The notes below the pieces were generated by a model. That model ran no database searches. It saw only the letters and a program-made list of their open reading frames with translations, and was not told the origin of the DNA. Position numbers and translations under genes: made by a program. A stretch of DNA of 64,000 bases from Nocardiopsis_B mangrovi (GTDB lineage Bacteria; Actinomycetota; Actinomycetes; Streptosporangiales; Streptosporangiaceae), in NCBI RefSeq assembly GCF_042653925.1, contig NZ_JBHSFQ010000029.1, positions 1 to 64,000 on the forward strand. The letters run 5' to 3'. The first letter of the stretch is position 1. Each line of letters begins with the position of its first letter. Shown here one piece after another: positions 1 to 7,870 of the stretch.

Positions 1-75
1 CCGTCCGGCCGCGTGCGTGGTGACGCCCGGCGGGCCGACAAATCCCAAACAGGACAGTCGAGACGTCAGTCAGTC

Positions 76-92
76 GGCGGGTCAGACCCGCC
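76..92 (-). terminator. Possible terminator hairpin beyond the cupin gene
   Basis: A perfect 7-bp stem (GGCGGGT/ACCCGCC) with a CAG loop lies 29 bases downstream of the cupin stop codon. It is the only structure I see in the first 120 bases; no gene is supported there. There is no U-tract, which is usual in actinomycetes. Confidence 0.4.
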
Positions 93-120
93 CGCAGCGT
101 CACCAAGAACATCATCACTG

Positions 121-465
121 TCAGTCGACGTCGTCGCCCTCCCACAGCGCGAGGTGCGTCATGAACCGGTCGGGGCCGGCGCCGTGCCAGTGCTCCTCGC
201 CGGGCGGGGTCCAGACCACGTCGCCGGGGCGGGCCTCCAGGATGCCCCCGCCGCGCGACTGGATCAGCGCGATCCCGTCGACGATGTAGAGGGCCTGGCC
301 CAGCCCGTGGCTGTGCCAGGCGGTGCGGGCACCGGGGGCGAAGCGGACCACGTTCGCCCGCGCGCGTGAGGGGTCCTCGCCCCGGTAGACGACGTCCGCG
401 TAGGCGTCGCCGGTGAACCACTGCGCGGGCAGCTTGGCCGTCGCAGGGCGTTTCAGCAGTTCCAT
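121..465 (-). CDS. Cupin-domain protein
   Basis: Small single-domain cupin of 114 residues. The first cupin motif is visible as the HSHGLGQALYIVDG segment (two metal-ligand His, then a Gly-rich turn) and the second as PGDVVWTPPGEEHWHG. Single-domain cupins of this length are metal-dependent dioxygenases, isomerases or ligand-binding proteins, and the substrate cannot be read from the sequence. It is the last gene of a minus-strand set with a carboxymuconolactone decarboxylase-like protein and an MFS exporter. That trio recurs near quinone or redox-stress regulators. The ATG at 465 follows a purine-rich GAGGAGA-type ribosome site on the minus strand. Confidence 0.8.
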   Translation of the reverse strand: MELLKRPATAKLPAQWFTGDAYADVVYRGEDPSRARANVVRFAPGARTAWHSHGLGQALYIVDGIALIQSRGGGILEARPGDVVWTPPGEEHWHGAGPDRFMTHLALWEGDDVD

Positions 466-516
466 GGCTCCTCGTTCTCCTCTCCTCGCATGAATCGGCG
501 TGCGCCGGGACCCGGG

Positions 517-846
517 TCAGGCCGTCGGGGGGTCGGCGGCGTCGACGATGCCGTGCAGCTGGTTGACCGCGGTCATCGCGGCGGGCCACCCGGCGTAGAA
601 CGCCAGGTGCGTGATCGCCTCCGCGAGCTCCTCCACGGTCAGGCCGTTGTCCAGTGCGAGCTTGAGGTGGAAGCCGAGCTGTTCGGTCCGGTGCAGCGCC
701 GCCAGCGTGGCGACGGTGACCAGGCTGCGGTCGCGCGGGGACAGTTCCGGGCGCTCCCATACGTCACCGAAGAGCACATCGTCGGTCAGCTGCACCAGTT
801 TGGGTGCCAGCCCGGCCAGGTGCCGGGGCGCGGTCTGCTTCGCCAT
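517..846 (-). CDS. Carboxymuconolactone decarboxylase family protein
   Basis: A 109-residue protein covering one complete CMD domain. The helical core runs from LSPRDRSLVTVATLAAL through HRTEQLGFHLKLALDNGLT to the LAFYAGWPAAM segment near the C-terminus. It lacks the CxxC pair of AhpD-type peroxidases, so it resembles the gamma-carboxymuconolactone decarboxylase branch. The first His-rich helix (ALHRTEQLGFH) is where that branch keeps its active-site residues. Enzyme activity is not assured; many relatives of this size are uncharacterised. It sits between the MFS exporter (29 bases upstream) and the cupin gene and is probably co-transcribed with both. The start at 846 gives MAKQTAPRH with AGGAGT upstream. 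Confidence 0.8.
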   Translation of the reverse strand: MAKQTAPRHLAGLAPKLVQLTDDVLFGDVWERPELSPRDRSLVTVATLAALHRTEQLGFHLKLALDNGLTVEELAEAITHLAFYAGWPAAMTAVNQLHGIVDAADPPTA

Positions 847-875
847 GTGCGGGACTCCTTCGCATGCGAGGTCGG

Positions 876-2282
876 CTACGACGCGTGGGCGGCGCCCTGC
901 CGGCGGCGTCCCAGGAGCGGGGTCGCCGCCGTGGTGGCCACGAGCAGGACGCAGGTGATGACCAGGCAGGCGCGCACGCCGGCCGTGAAACCCGCCGGGC
1001 CGGCGAGCAGGGCTCCGAAGACCGCGATCGCCAGAGCCCCGCCGACCTGGCGGGCGGTGTTGAGGATGCCGCCGGCGACGCCGGCGCGGTGGGCGGGGAC
1101 GCTGTCGAGCAGGTGCGCGGTGATCGGCGGCATGATCAGCGGACCGCCCAGGCCGACGGGGAACAGCAGCACGGCCACCAGCCACACCGGTGCCGCCGCC
1201 GGGAGCACCGCCAGGACGGCCACTCCGGCGCTCATCACGAGCAGGCCGGCGGTGATCGACGCCCTGCGGCCGATGCGCTCCACCAGCCGGGCCACGACCG
1301 GGGTCAGCAACGAGGCCACCGCCAGCATCGGGACGAACGCCAGCCCGGTCGCCATCGGCGACAGACCGCGCACCTGCTGGAAGTACAGGCTGTACAGGAA
1401 CGGCAGCCCGTAGAAGGCGACCATGAACGCGAAGCCGAGCGCGACGGCGATCACCACCGCGCGGTCGCGGAACAGCTCCAACGGCACCATCGGGTGCGCG
1501 GCGCGCGCCTCGATCAGCAGGAAGGCGGCCGTCCCGGCGACCGCGACGGTCAGAGAGGCGAGGACGCGGGGCGCGGTGAACCCCGCGGCGCCGGCCTCGA
1601 TCACCCCGAAGGTGAGCCCGCCCATCGCGGCGACGGCGGCGAGCTGCCCGGCCCAGTCGAAGGGGGCCTTCCTGAGCGGCGACGCCGTGGCGCACAGCAG
1701 CAGGAGCAGCGCGGCGGCGCCGACGGGCACGTTGATGAAGAAGATCAGCGGCCAGCTCACCTCGGTGAGCAGGCCGCCCACGACCGGCCCGGAGGCGGCG
1801 GCCGCCGCACCGCCCATCGCCCAGACGGCGATCGCGCGGGCGCGCTCGGCCGGGTCGTCGTAGGCCGCGCGGATCAGGGCCAGGGTGGCGGGCATCATGG
1901 CCGCCGCGCCGATGCCCTGGACGAACCGGGCGGCCACCAGGACGCCGAGGCCGGGGGCGAGGCCGCAGGCGGCGGAGGCGAGGACGAACACCGCCAGGCC
2001 CGCGGTCAGGGAGCGGCGGGCGCCGATGCGGTCCGTGAGCGCACCCGCCGACAGCAGCAGGGCCGCGAACACCAGCGTGTAGCCGTCCACCACCCACTGG
2101 AGGCCGGCCATGCCGCCGCCCAGGTCGGCGCGGATGGAGGGCAGCGCGACGTTGACGATCGTGGCGTCCAGGGTGATGACGAAGAAGCCGGTGACCGCGG
2201 CGGCGAGCGCCGCCGGCCGCCGGCCCCGCGTCCCGGCCGCCGGATCGGCGGCGGGCCGCGCGGCGGAACCCGTGGTCGGCAT
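876..2282 (-). CDS. MFS transporter, DHA2/EmrB-QacA-like
   Basis: A 468-residue multi-membrane protein. The first helix carries the LDATIVNVALPSI signature of the drug:H+ antiporter-2 group, and the loop 2-3 motif appears as DRIGARRSLTAG. About 14 hydrophobic segments can be counted, as expected for this 14-helix branch. Substrates in the family are lipophilic drugs, dyes and quaternary compounds; none is specified here. The start at 2282 (MPTTGSAARP) was chosen over an upstream ATG at 2345 because AGGGAGGTG lies about 8 bases before it. It leads the operon with the CMD and cupin genes and is divergent from an HTH regulator, which is the likely controller. Confidence 0.85.
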   Translation of the reverse strand: MPTTGSAARPAADPAAGTRGRRPAALAAAVTGFFVITLDATIVNVALPSIRADLGGGMAGLQWVVDGYTLVFAALLLSAGALTDRIGARRSLTAGLAVFVLASAACGLAPGLGVLVAARFVQGIGAAAMMPATLALIRAAYDDPAERARAIAVWAMGGAAAAASGPVVGGLLTEVSWPLIFFINVPVGAAALLLLLCATASPLRKAPFDWAGQLAAVAAMGGLTFGVIEAGAAGFTAPRVLASLTVAVAGTAAFLLIEARAAHPMVPLELFRDRAVVIAVALGFAFMVAFYGLPFLYSLYFQQVRGLSPMATGLAFVPMLAVASLLTPVVARLVERIGRRASITAGLLVMSAGVAVLAVLPAAAPVWLVAVLLFPVGLGGPLIMPPITAHLLDSVPAHRAGVAGGILNTARQVGGALAIAVFGALLAGPAGFTAGVRACLVITCVLLVATTAATPLLGRRRQGAAHAS

Positions 2283-2518
2283 CGATACACCTCCCTGCGC
2301 CAATGAGTCGGACGGAACGGACGGGGGTAGGGCCGGGGCGGGCACGGTACGGCAGCGGTCGGCGCCGCTCGCCCGCGCCCCTGCCCGGTTCGCGGCCGAT
2401 GGCCGCCCCCTGGGGCACTACCGATGAAACCGCTGGTCACGCGGACGGAGAAGGTAAAGTTGTCCCAGGTAATAACGGAACCCCCCAGACCACGCAAAGC
2501 CGACCTAGCCTGGAAGGC
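2283..2518. promoter_or_regulatory. Divergent control region between MFS operon and HTH regulator
   Basis: This 236-base region between two divergent starts holds two direct copies of GGTAAAGT/GGTAATAA (2453-2460 and 2468-2475) in an AT-richer island. A repeated half-site this close to the regulator's start is a reasonable operator candidate. No promoter with clear -35 and -10 boxes could be assigned. Confidence 0.35.
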
Positions 2519-3445
2519 GTGGACAACAGGAGCGAGATCAAGGAGTTCCTGGCCTCGCGCCGGGCCAGGATCAGCCCGCGGCAGGCGGGCCTGCCCGCCT
2601 ACGGCGGCAACCGCCGCGTCCCCGGCCTGCGCCGCGAAGAGGTCGCCGTGCTCGCCGGGGTGAGCGTCGACTACTACGTCCGCCTGGAGCGCGGCAACCT
2701 CGCCGGCGCCTCCGAATCGGTCCTGGACTCCCTCGCGCGCGCGCTCGAACTCGACGACGCCGAACGCGAGCACCTGCACGACCTCGCCCGCGCCGCGAAC
2801 GCCACACACCGGCAGCGCCGCCGCCCCGCCCGGCCGCAGACTCAGGTCCCGCCCGCCGTGCAGCGGATCCTGGACGCCATGACCGACGCGCCCGCGTTCA
2901 TCCGCAACAGCCGCCTCGACTTCCTCGCCGCCAACCGGCTCGGCTACGCCCTGTACGCGCCGCTGTTCGCAGAGGGCCGCAGACCGCCGGTCAACTTCGC
3001 CCGGTTCACGTTCCTCGACCCCCGCGGCCGCGCGTTCTTCGGCCACGACCGGGAGCGGTCGGTGAACAGCACCGTCGCCCTGCTGCGCACCGAGGCCGGC
3101 CGCAACCCGCACGACAAAGGGCTGACCGACCTCATCGGCGAGCTCGTCACCCGCAGCGGGGAATTCCGCGCCGCCTGGGCCGAGCACAACGTGCGCCTGC
3201 ACCACACCGGCGCCAAGCGCGTCCGCCACCCGGTCGTCGGCGACGTCACCCTCGCCTTCGAGGCCATGCACCTGCCCGCGCACCCCTCGCTGGTCGTCAC
3301 CGCCATGAGCGCCGAACCCGGATCCCGCGACGAGGACGCGCTCAAGCTCCTCGCCAGCTGGGCCGCCGACTCCGGCCAGGCCGGCCTCGCCCACGTCCTG
3401 GACCCGACGCCCCCGGCGCCGGAGAACGCCGATCAGGCCGGGTAG
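2519..3445 (+). CDS. Helix-turn-helix regulator, XRE family with MmyB-like ligand domain
   Basis: A 308-residue regulator. Residues about 1-75 form an XRE-type HTH (RREEVAVLAGVSVDYYVRLE is the turn and recognition helix). The rest, beginning near PPAVQRILDAM, matches the MmyB-like/MltR ligand-binding domain that follows this HTH in many actinobacterial repressors. The start is taken at the GTG at 2519 (VDNRSEIKEFL), where the family normally begins. An upstream ATG adds 72 low-complexity residues. It is divergent from the MFS-CMD-cupin operon, so local repression of that operon is the most economical role. It overlaps the convergent modC by 13 bases. Confidence 0.85.
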   Translation: MDNRSEIKEFLASRRARISPRQAGLPAYGGNRRVPGLRREEVAVLAGVSVDYYVRLERGNLAGASESVLDSLARALELDDAEREHLHDLARAANATHRQRRRPARPQTQVPPAVQRILDAMTDAPAFIRNSRLDFLAANRLGYALYAPLFAEGRRPPVNFARFTFLDPRGRAFFGHDRERSVNSTVALLRTEAGRNPHDKGLTDLIGELVTRSGEFRAAWAEHNVRLHHTGAKRVRHPVVGDVTLAFEAMHLPAHPSLVVTAMSAEPGSRDEDALKLLASWAADSGQAGLAHVLDPTPPAPENADQAG

Positions 3446-4545
3446 CAGGACACCTCCGCCGCCTTCACGGCGGCGTACACGGTGTCGCCGGGCGCCAGGC
3501 GCAGGTCGGCGAGGGCGGCCGGGGTGATGTCGGCGGACAGCGCCAGCTCGCCGTCGACGTGCACGCGGACCTGGTCGCCGAACCGCTCGACGCCGTCGAT
3601 GACCACGCGCCAGGTGTTGCGCGGCGTGCCGCCGGGCACCGTGCGGTGCAGCGCGACGGCGCGGGGCGGGAAGGCGGCGAACACCTCGCCCCGCGGGGTC
3701 CCCGCGACCACCAGCCGCGTCTCGCGCCCCGGGGGGCCGACCAGAACGTCGCCGTCGCCGCGGGCGTGCCCCCGGTAGAGGTTGAGGCCCACCAGCCGCG
3801 CCACGTAGTTTGTGCGCGGACGGCGCGCCACCTCGGCCGGGGTGCCGGTCTGCACCACCGATCCGTCCTCGACCACGGTCACCCGGTCGGCGAGCACCAT
3901 CGCCTCCAGCGGGTCGTGGGTGACGATCACCGTCGCGCCGTCGAAACCGGCGAGGTGGCGCCGCAACTGCGCGCGGACCGTGACCCGGGTGTGGGCGTCC
4001 AGCGCCGCCAGCGGCTCGTCGAGCAGCAGCAGGCGCGGCTCGACCGCCAGGGCGCGCGCCAGGGCCACCCGCTGCGCCTGGCCGCCGGAGAGCGCCGCGG
4101 GGCGGGCCGCGGCGTGCGCGGTCAGCCCCATGCGCTCCAGCAGCTCCGCCGCGATGCGCCGGGCCTGCGCCCGGCCCGCGCCGCGGCAGCGGGGACCGAA
4201 CGCCACGTTCTCCAAGGCGCTCATGTGGCGGAAGAGCAGGTAGTCCTGGAAGACCATCCCGATGGGCCGCTCCTCGGTGGGCACGGTGGTGATGTCGCGC
4301 CCGTCCAGCTCGATGCGGCCCTCCCGCATGGGCACCAGTCCCGCCAGCGCGCGCAGCGCGGTGGACTTCCCGGCCCCGTTGGGCCCCAGCAGCGCCAGCA
4401 CCTCGCCGGCCGCCACCGACACCTCCGCCTCCAAGGCGAACGCGGGACGCCGCACCACCACCCGCGCGTCCAGCGCAACGGGGGCGGCGGCCGGGCCGGC
4501 CGGGCCGGCGGGGTCCACGGTGGGGATCACAGGGGGCTCACCCAT
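3433..4545 (-). CDS. modC: Molybdate ABC transporter ATP-binding protein
   Basis: A 370-residue ABC ATPase. Walker A is GPNGAGKST (about residues 54-62), the Q-loop is VFQDY (98-102), the signature LSGGQ begins at 152, Walker B is LLLLDEP (172-178), and the switch His is in VTHD (208-211). The C-terminal third (about 255-370) is a TOBE/Mop-like oxyanion-sensing region, as in ModC. ATP hydrolysis drives molybdate import through ModB at the inner face of the membrane. The start at 4545 overlaps the end of modB by 19 bases, indicating translational coupling. A sulfate or tungstate transporter is the alternative, but the Mop-domain regulator next door favours molybdate. Confidence 0.88.
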   Translation of the reverse strand: MGEPPVIPTVDPAGPAGPAAAPVALDARVVVRRPAFALEAEVSVAAGEVLALLGPNGAGKSTALRALAGLVPMREGRIELDGRDITTVPTEERPIGMVFQDYLLFRHMSALENVAFGPRCRGAGRAQARRIAAELLERMGLTAHAAARPAALSGGQAQRVALARALAVEPRLLLLDEPLAALDAHTRVTVRAQLRRHLAGFDGATVIVTHDPLEAMVLADRVTVVEDGSVVQTGTPAEVARRPRTNYVARLVGLNLYRGHARGDGDVLVGPPGRETRLVVAGTPRGEVFAAFPPRAVALHRTVPGGTPRNTWRVVIDGVERFGDQVRVHVDGELALSADITPAALADLRLAPGDTVYAAVKAAEVSCYPA

Positions 4546-5396
4546 CTTTCGCGCAGGCTCACCAGGATCACCAGCGACACCAGGAGCAGGACCAGGCTGA
4601 GGACGATCGCCGACTCCGGGCTCGACTGCATGGCCAGGTACACCGCGATCGGCATGGTCTGGGTGCGCCCCGGGAAGTTGCCGGCGAAGGTGATCGTGGC
4701 GCCGAACTCGCCCAGGGCCCGCGCCCAGCACAGGACCGCCCCGGCCACCACGCCCGGCAGCACCGAGGGCAGGGTGACGCGCAGGAAGACCACCGCCCGC
4801 GTCGCGCCCAGCGTAGCCGCCGCCTCCTCGAACCGGCGGTCGGTGCTGCGCAGCGCCCCCTCCACGCTGACCACCAGGAACGGCATGGCCACGAACACCT
4901 GCGCGGCCACCACGGCCGCGGGGGTGAAGGGCATGGAGTAGCCGAACCAGTCGTAGAGGTACTGGCCGACGACGCCGCGGCGGCCCAGCGCCAGCAGCAG
5001 GGCGACCCCCCCGACCACCGGCGGGATCACCATGGGCACCGTGACCAGTGCCCGGACCACACGCCGTCCGGGGAACCCGGTCCTCGCCAGCAGCCAGGCC
5101 AGCGGCACCCCCAGCGCCAGCGCGATGACCGTGGCCGCGGTCGCGGTGCTCAGCGACAGCAGCAGGGCGGAGCGGATCTCCGGCATGGCCAGGCGGGTGC
5201 CGATGGTCGACCAAGGGGCGCGGATCAGCAGCCCGGCGAACGGCAGCACCAGGAACGCGATCCCGATGACCGCCGGGACCACGAGCAGCCACGGGAACCG
5301 CCCCGACCGCACCCGCGAACGCCGCCCGGCACCCCGCACGGCTCCGCCGGACGGCACGGGGGGACCGGTGCGGGGGCCGGTGTCGGTCCCGCTCAC
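4527..5396 (-). CDS. modB: Molybdate ABC transporter permease
   Basis: A 289-residue permease of the binding-protein-dependent type. An Arg/Gly-rich cytoplasmic N-terminus (about 40 residues) precedes six hydrophobic segments starting at FPWLLVVPAVIGIAFLVL. The cytoplasmic EAA loop that contacts ModC is recognisable around EEAAATLGATRAVVFLRVTLP. It lies between modA and modC, and the 3' end overlaps modC. About 200 bases separate it from modA, unusually far for this operon, and that gap holds a repeated sequence. Confidence 0.88.
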   Translation of the reverse strand: MSGTDTGPRTGPPVPSGGAVRGAGRRSRVRSGRFPWLLVVPAVIGIAFLVLPFAGLLIRAPWSTIGTRLAMPEIRSALLLSLSTATAATVIALALGVPLAWLLARTGFPGRRVVRALVTVPMVIPPVVGGVALLLALGRRGVVGQYLYDWFGYSMPFTPAAVVAAQVFVAMPFLVVSVEGALRSTDRRFEEAAATLGATRAVVFLRVTLPSVLPGVVAGAVLCWARALGEFGATITFAGNFPGRTQTMPIAVYLAMQSSPESAIVLSLVLLLVSLVILVSLRERWVSPL

Positions 5397-5595
5397 CGCG
5401 GCCCGATCCGGCGGGCGGCCCGTGGGGCGCGCCCGGCCACGCCGTCCGGCAGGTGGCGGGATCGTCCCGGCGGGGACACCGGAGGGGCCGATCGCGGGAG
5501 CCCGGCCACGCCGTCCGGCGCCTCATGGGGTCGTGGCGGGGGCGCCGGAGCGCCCCGTCGCGGGCGTCCGGCGGCGCGGTTCGCCGCCTCGCGGG
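5397..5595. repeat. Direct repeat in the modA-modB gap
   Basis: An identical 20-base sequence, GCCCGGCCACGCCGTCCGGC, occurs at 5431-5450 and 5500-5519, with similar GC-rich context between and after the copies. No coding potential was recognised in this 199-base gap. It may be a remnant of local duplication or a structured intercistronic segment affecting modBC levels. Confidence 0.6.
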
Positions 5596-6426
5596 TCATA
5601 CGGTCCGGAACCCCGCGTCGCCCAGGACCTCGGCGCCGGTCTCGGAGGTCACCAGCTCCACCCACGCCCGGGCCAGCTCCGGTTCCGGCGCCTCGGCGAG
5701 GGCGGCGATCGGGTAGTCGTTGATCGCCGACTCCGCCTCGGGGAACTCGATGCCGGTGACGGCGCCCTCAGCGGCGATGACATCGGTCCGGTAGACGAGT
5801 GCGGCGTCGACCTCACCGAGCTCGACCTTGGTGAGGGCGGCGCGGACGTCCTCCTCCTCGGTGACCGGGGTGATCTCCACGCCGCTGTCGTCCAGCACGG
5901 CCTGGGCCGCCGCGCCGCAGGGGACCTCCACCGCGCACAGCGCCACGGAGACGTCCTCCCCGGCGAGGTCGGCCAGTTCCCCGACGCCGGCGGGGTTGTC
6001 CGGCGGGACGGCGATCTCCAGGATGTTGCGCACGAAGACGGCGGGTTCGCCGTCGGCGCCGCCCGCCTCGGCGACCAGGTCCATGTTGGCGGGGTTGGCC
6101 GAGGCGAAGACGTCGGCGGGCGCCCCCTCGTTGATCTGCTGGGCCAGTTCCGAGCTGCCCGCGAAGTTGAACTCGACGGTGACCCCCGGTTCCGACTCCT
6201 CGAACCGGGTGCCCAGCTCCTCGAAGGATTCGGTGAGGGAGGCCGCGGCGAAGACGGTCAGGGTGCGCTCGGCGGCGGCGCTCCCGTCACCCGCGGCCGC
6301 GGAATCGCCGTCGTCGACCTGCCCGCAGCCGGCCGCGGTCAGCAGCAGCGCCGCGGCCAGTACCGGGGTGCCCCGCAGGCCGCGGCGCGGCAACGCGGGG
6401 GAGGAGTGGCGGGGGGATTCATGCAT
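5596..6426 (-). CDS. modA: Molybdate-binding lipoprotein
   Basis: A 276-residue extracellular solute-binding protein. The N-terminus is a lipoprotein signal: basic region, hydrophobic core AAALLL, lipobox LTAAGC with lipidated Cys34. The mature protein begins the ModA fold with LTVFAAASLTESFEELG, where the Ser contacts oxyanion. NFAGSSELAQQI and the DVFASANPANMDLV block are further ModA-type ligand segments. It delivers molybdate to ModBC and is first in the minus-strand operon behind the Mop-domain regulator, whose stop codon region overlaps its start (8 bases). Tungstate cannot be excluded as co-substrate. Confidence 0.9.
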   Translation of the reverse strand: MHESPRHSSPALPRRGLRGTPVLAAALLLTAAGCGQVDDGDSAAAGDGSAAAERTLTVFAAASLTESFEELGTRFEESEPGVTVEFNFAGSSELAQQINEGAPADVFASANPANMDLVAEAGGADGEPAVFVRNILEIAVPPDNPAGVGELADLAGEDVSVALCAVEVPCGAAAQAVLDDSGVEITPVTEEEDVRAALTKVELGEVDAALVYRTDVIAAEGAVTGIEFPEAESAINDYPIAALAEAPEPELARAWVELVTSETGAEVLGDAGFRTV

Positions 6427-6829
6427 GACGCGCTCCTGAGGGGGTTCCGGTCTCCACGATGACGTTCGTCGACTTCACGACCGCGGTCGCGACCGTGCCG
6501 ACGTCGAGTCCCATCTCATCGGCGGCCTCGCGGCTCATGAGCGACACGACGCGGTGCGGGCCCGCCTGGATCTCCACGTGGGCCATTACGCCGTCGCGGA
6601 CGATGGCGGTGACCAGGCCGCGGAACCGGTTGCGGGCGGAGGAGGAGCGGCGGGCCGGGTCGTCGGCCGCCCCCGACCGCATGAACGCGGCGAGGTCTGC
6701 TCCGCTGATCCGGCGGTGGCCGTGCGGATCACGCACGGCGGCGAGCCGACCGGAGTCGACCCACCGCCGCACGGTGTCCGCGCTCACGCCGACGAGATCG
6801 GCGACCTCGCTGATTCGAAGAATCGACAC
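6419..6829 (-). CDS. Excisionase-type HTH protein with Mop (molybdate-binding) domain
   Basis: A 136-residue protein. Residues 1-55 are a MerR/excisionase-like winged HTH (ISEVADLVGVSADTVRRWVDSGRLAAVRD split over two helices, then HGHRRISGADL). Residues about 67-130 are one Mop/TOBE repeat (RNRFRGLVTAIVRDGVMAHVEIQ) that binds molybdate or tungstate oxyanion. It is the actinobacterial equivalent of ModE and should control modABC directly downstream, whose first gene it overlaps. The GTG at 6829 was chosen because a TATATG -10 box ends 8 bases upstream, which suits leaderless transcription. An in-frame ATG at 6865 lies on the wrong side of that promoter. Confidence 0.8.
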   Translation of the reverse strand: MSILRISEVADLVGVSADTVRRWVDSGRLAAVRDPHGHRRISGADLAAFMRSGAADDPARRSSSARNRFRGLVTAIVRDGVMAHVEIQAGPHRVVSLMSREAADEMGLDVGTVATAVVKSTNVIVETGTPSGARHA

Positions 6830-6859
6830 CAGGAAACCATATACCTGGCAAATGCCAGG
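6829..6859 (-). promoter_or_regulatory. Leaderless promoter with palindromic operator for the Mop regulator-mod operon
   Basis: On the minus strand a TATATG hexamer (6843-6838) ends 8 bases before the GTG start. Immediately upstream and touching it is a perfect inverted repeat, CCTGGCA-AA-TGCCAGG (6844-6859). Placement over the spacer of the promoter fits an autoregulatory operator responding to molybdate. This is inference from sequence symmetry and position. Confidence 0.55.
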
Positions 6860-6899
6860 ATCCATTGTGGATTGCGCCCGCAGATACGGGCCGTGGCGG

Positions 6900-7870
6900 T
6901 CATCCCTTCTTCGCGGCCGCGGCGCGACCGCGCGCGGCGGGCGCCGCCGCACGTCCGGCTCCGGTGCGCGCGGTGGCCTGCGCACGTCCACCTTGGGCGG
7001 CGGCCCGCGTCCGCCCCGCCGAAGCGGTGGCGCGGGTACGCCCGCTCTTCGCGGCGGCCGGTGCGCGCGTGGTGGTGCGGGACTGGCCGCCCTTGGCCGG
7101 GGCGGACGCGCGGGCCATCCGAGCGGTGGCGCGTGTCGGTCCGCTCTTCGCGGCGGCGGGCGCCCTGGCCGCGCGGGATGTGGTGCGGGCCGGTCCGCTC
7201 TTCGCCGCGGCCGGTGCCCGGGTCGACCGGGCGGTCGTGCGTGCCTGCCCGCCCTTTCCGGCGGCCGACGCCGGGGTGGCCCGGGCCGTCGTGCGGGACG
7301 GTCCGTTCTTCGAGGCGGCCGGTGCCTTGGTCGCGCGGGATGTGGTGCGGCTCTGTCCGCCCTTGGCCGGGGCCGACGCCCGGGCCATCCGAGCGGTGGT
7401 ACGCGGCTGGCCGCTCTTCGCGGCGGCGGGCGTGCGGGTCGCGCGCGTGGTGGTGCGGGTCTGACCGCTCTTGGCCGCGGCGGACGCCCGAGTCGTCGTC
7501 CGAGCGGTGGTGCGGGTCTGGCCGCTCTTCGCGGCGGCGGGTGCGCGGGTCGTCTTGGCCTTCGCGGCACCGCGTGCCGGAGTGGTCTTCGCCGTTCCGC
7601 GTGCGGCCTGCGTCCGGGTCGTGCCCGCCGTCTTCGGCGCGGCACCGCGAGTGGCGGCCCGCGTTCGGGTCGTCCCCCCGGTCTTCGCCGCCGCACTGCG
7701 TGCGGCGGCCGGCCTGGAGCGGGTCGTGCCCGCGGCCTTCGCGGCACCACGCGTGCCCCCGGCGCGCGTGCCCGCGGCCCGGGCGGTCGCCGTCGCGCGT
7801 CCCCCGCCGGCACGGGCCGGACGGGCCGCCGCCCTCGTGCCCGCCGCGGCGCCCTCGGCCTGGCGCGGAC
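6900..7870 (-). repeat. Coding tandem repeat (17-20 residue basic units)
   Basis: The 3' third of the flavoenzyme gene is built of about ten degenerate 51-60 bp units encoding (A)AAKSG-x-xRTTxRxxRA-type segments. Lys, Arg and Thr positions are kept while linkers vary. The repeat is in frame throughout with no stops, so it is a translated low-complexity tail, not a decayed region. Confidence 0.8.

Noticed and set aside
5393..5665. Open frame spanning the modA-modB gap
   Set aside because: It overlaps modA in another frame and encodes Arg/Pro/Gly-rich low-complexity sequence with no domain.
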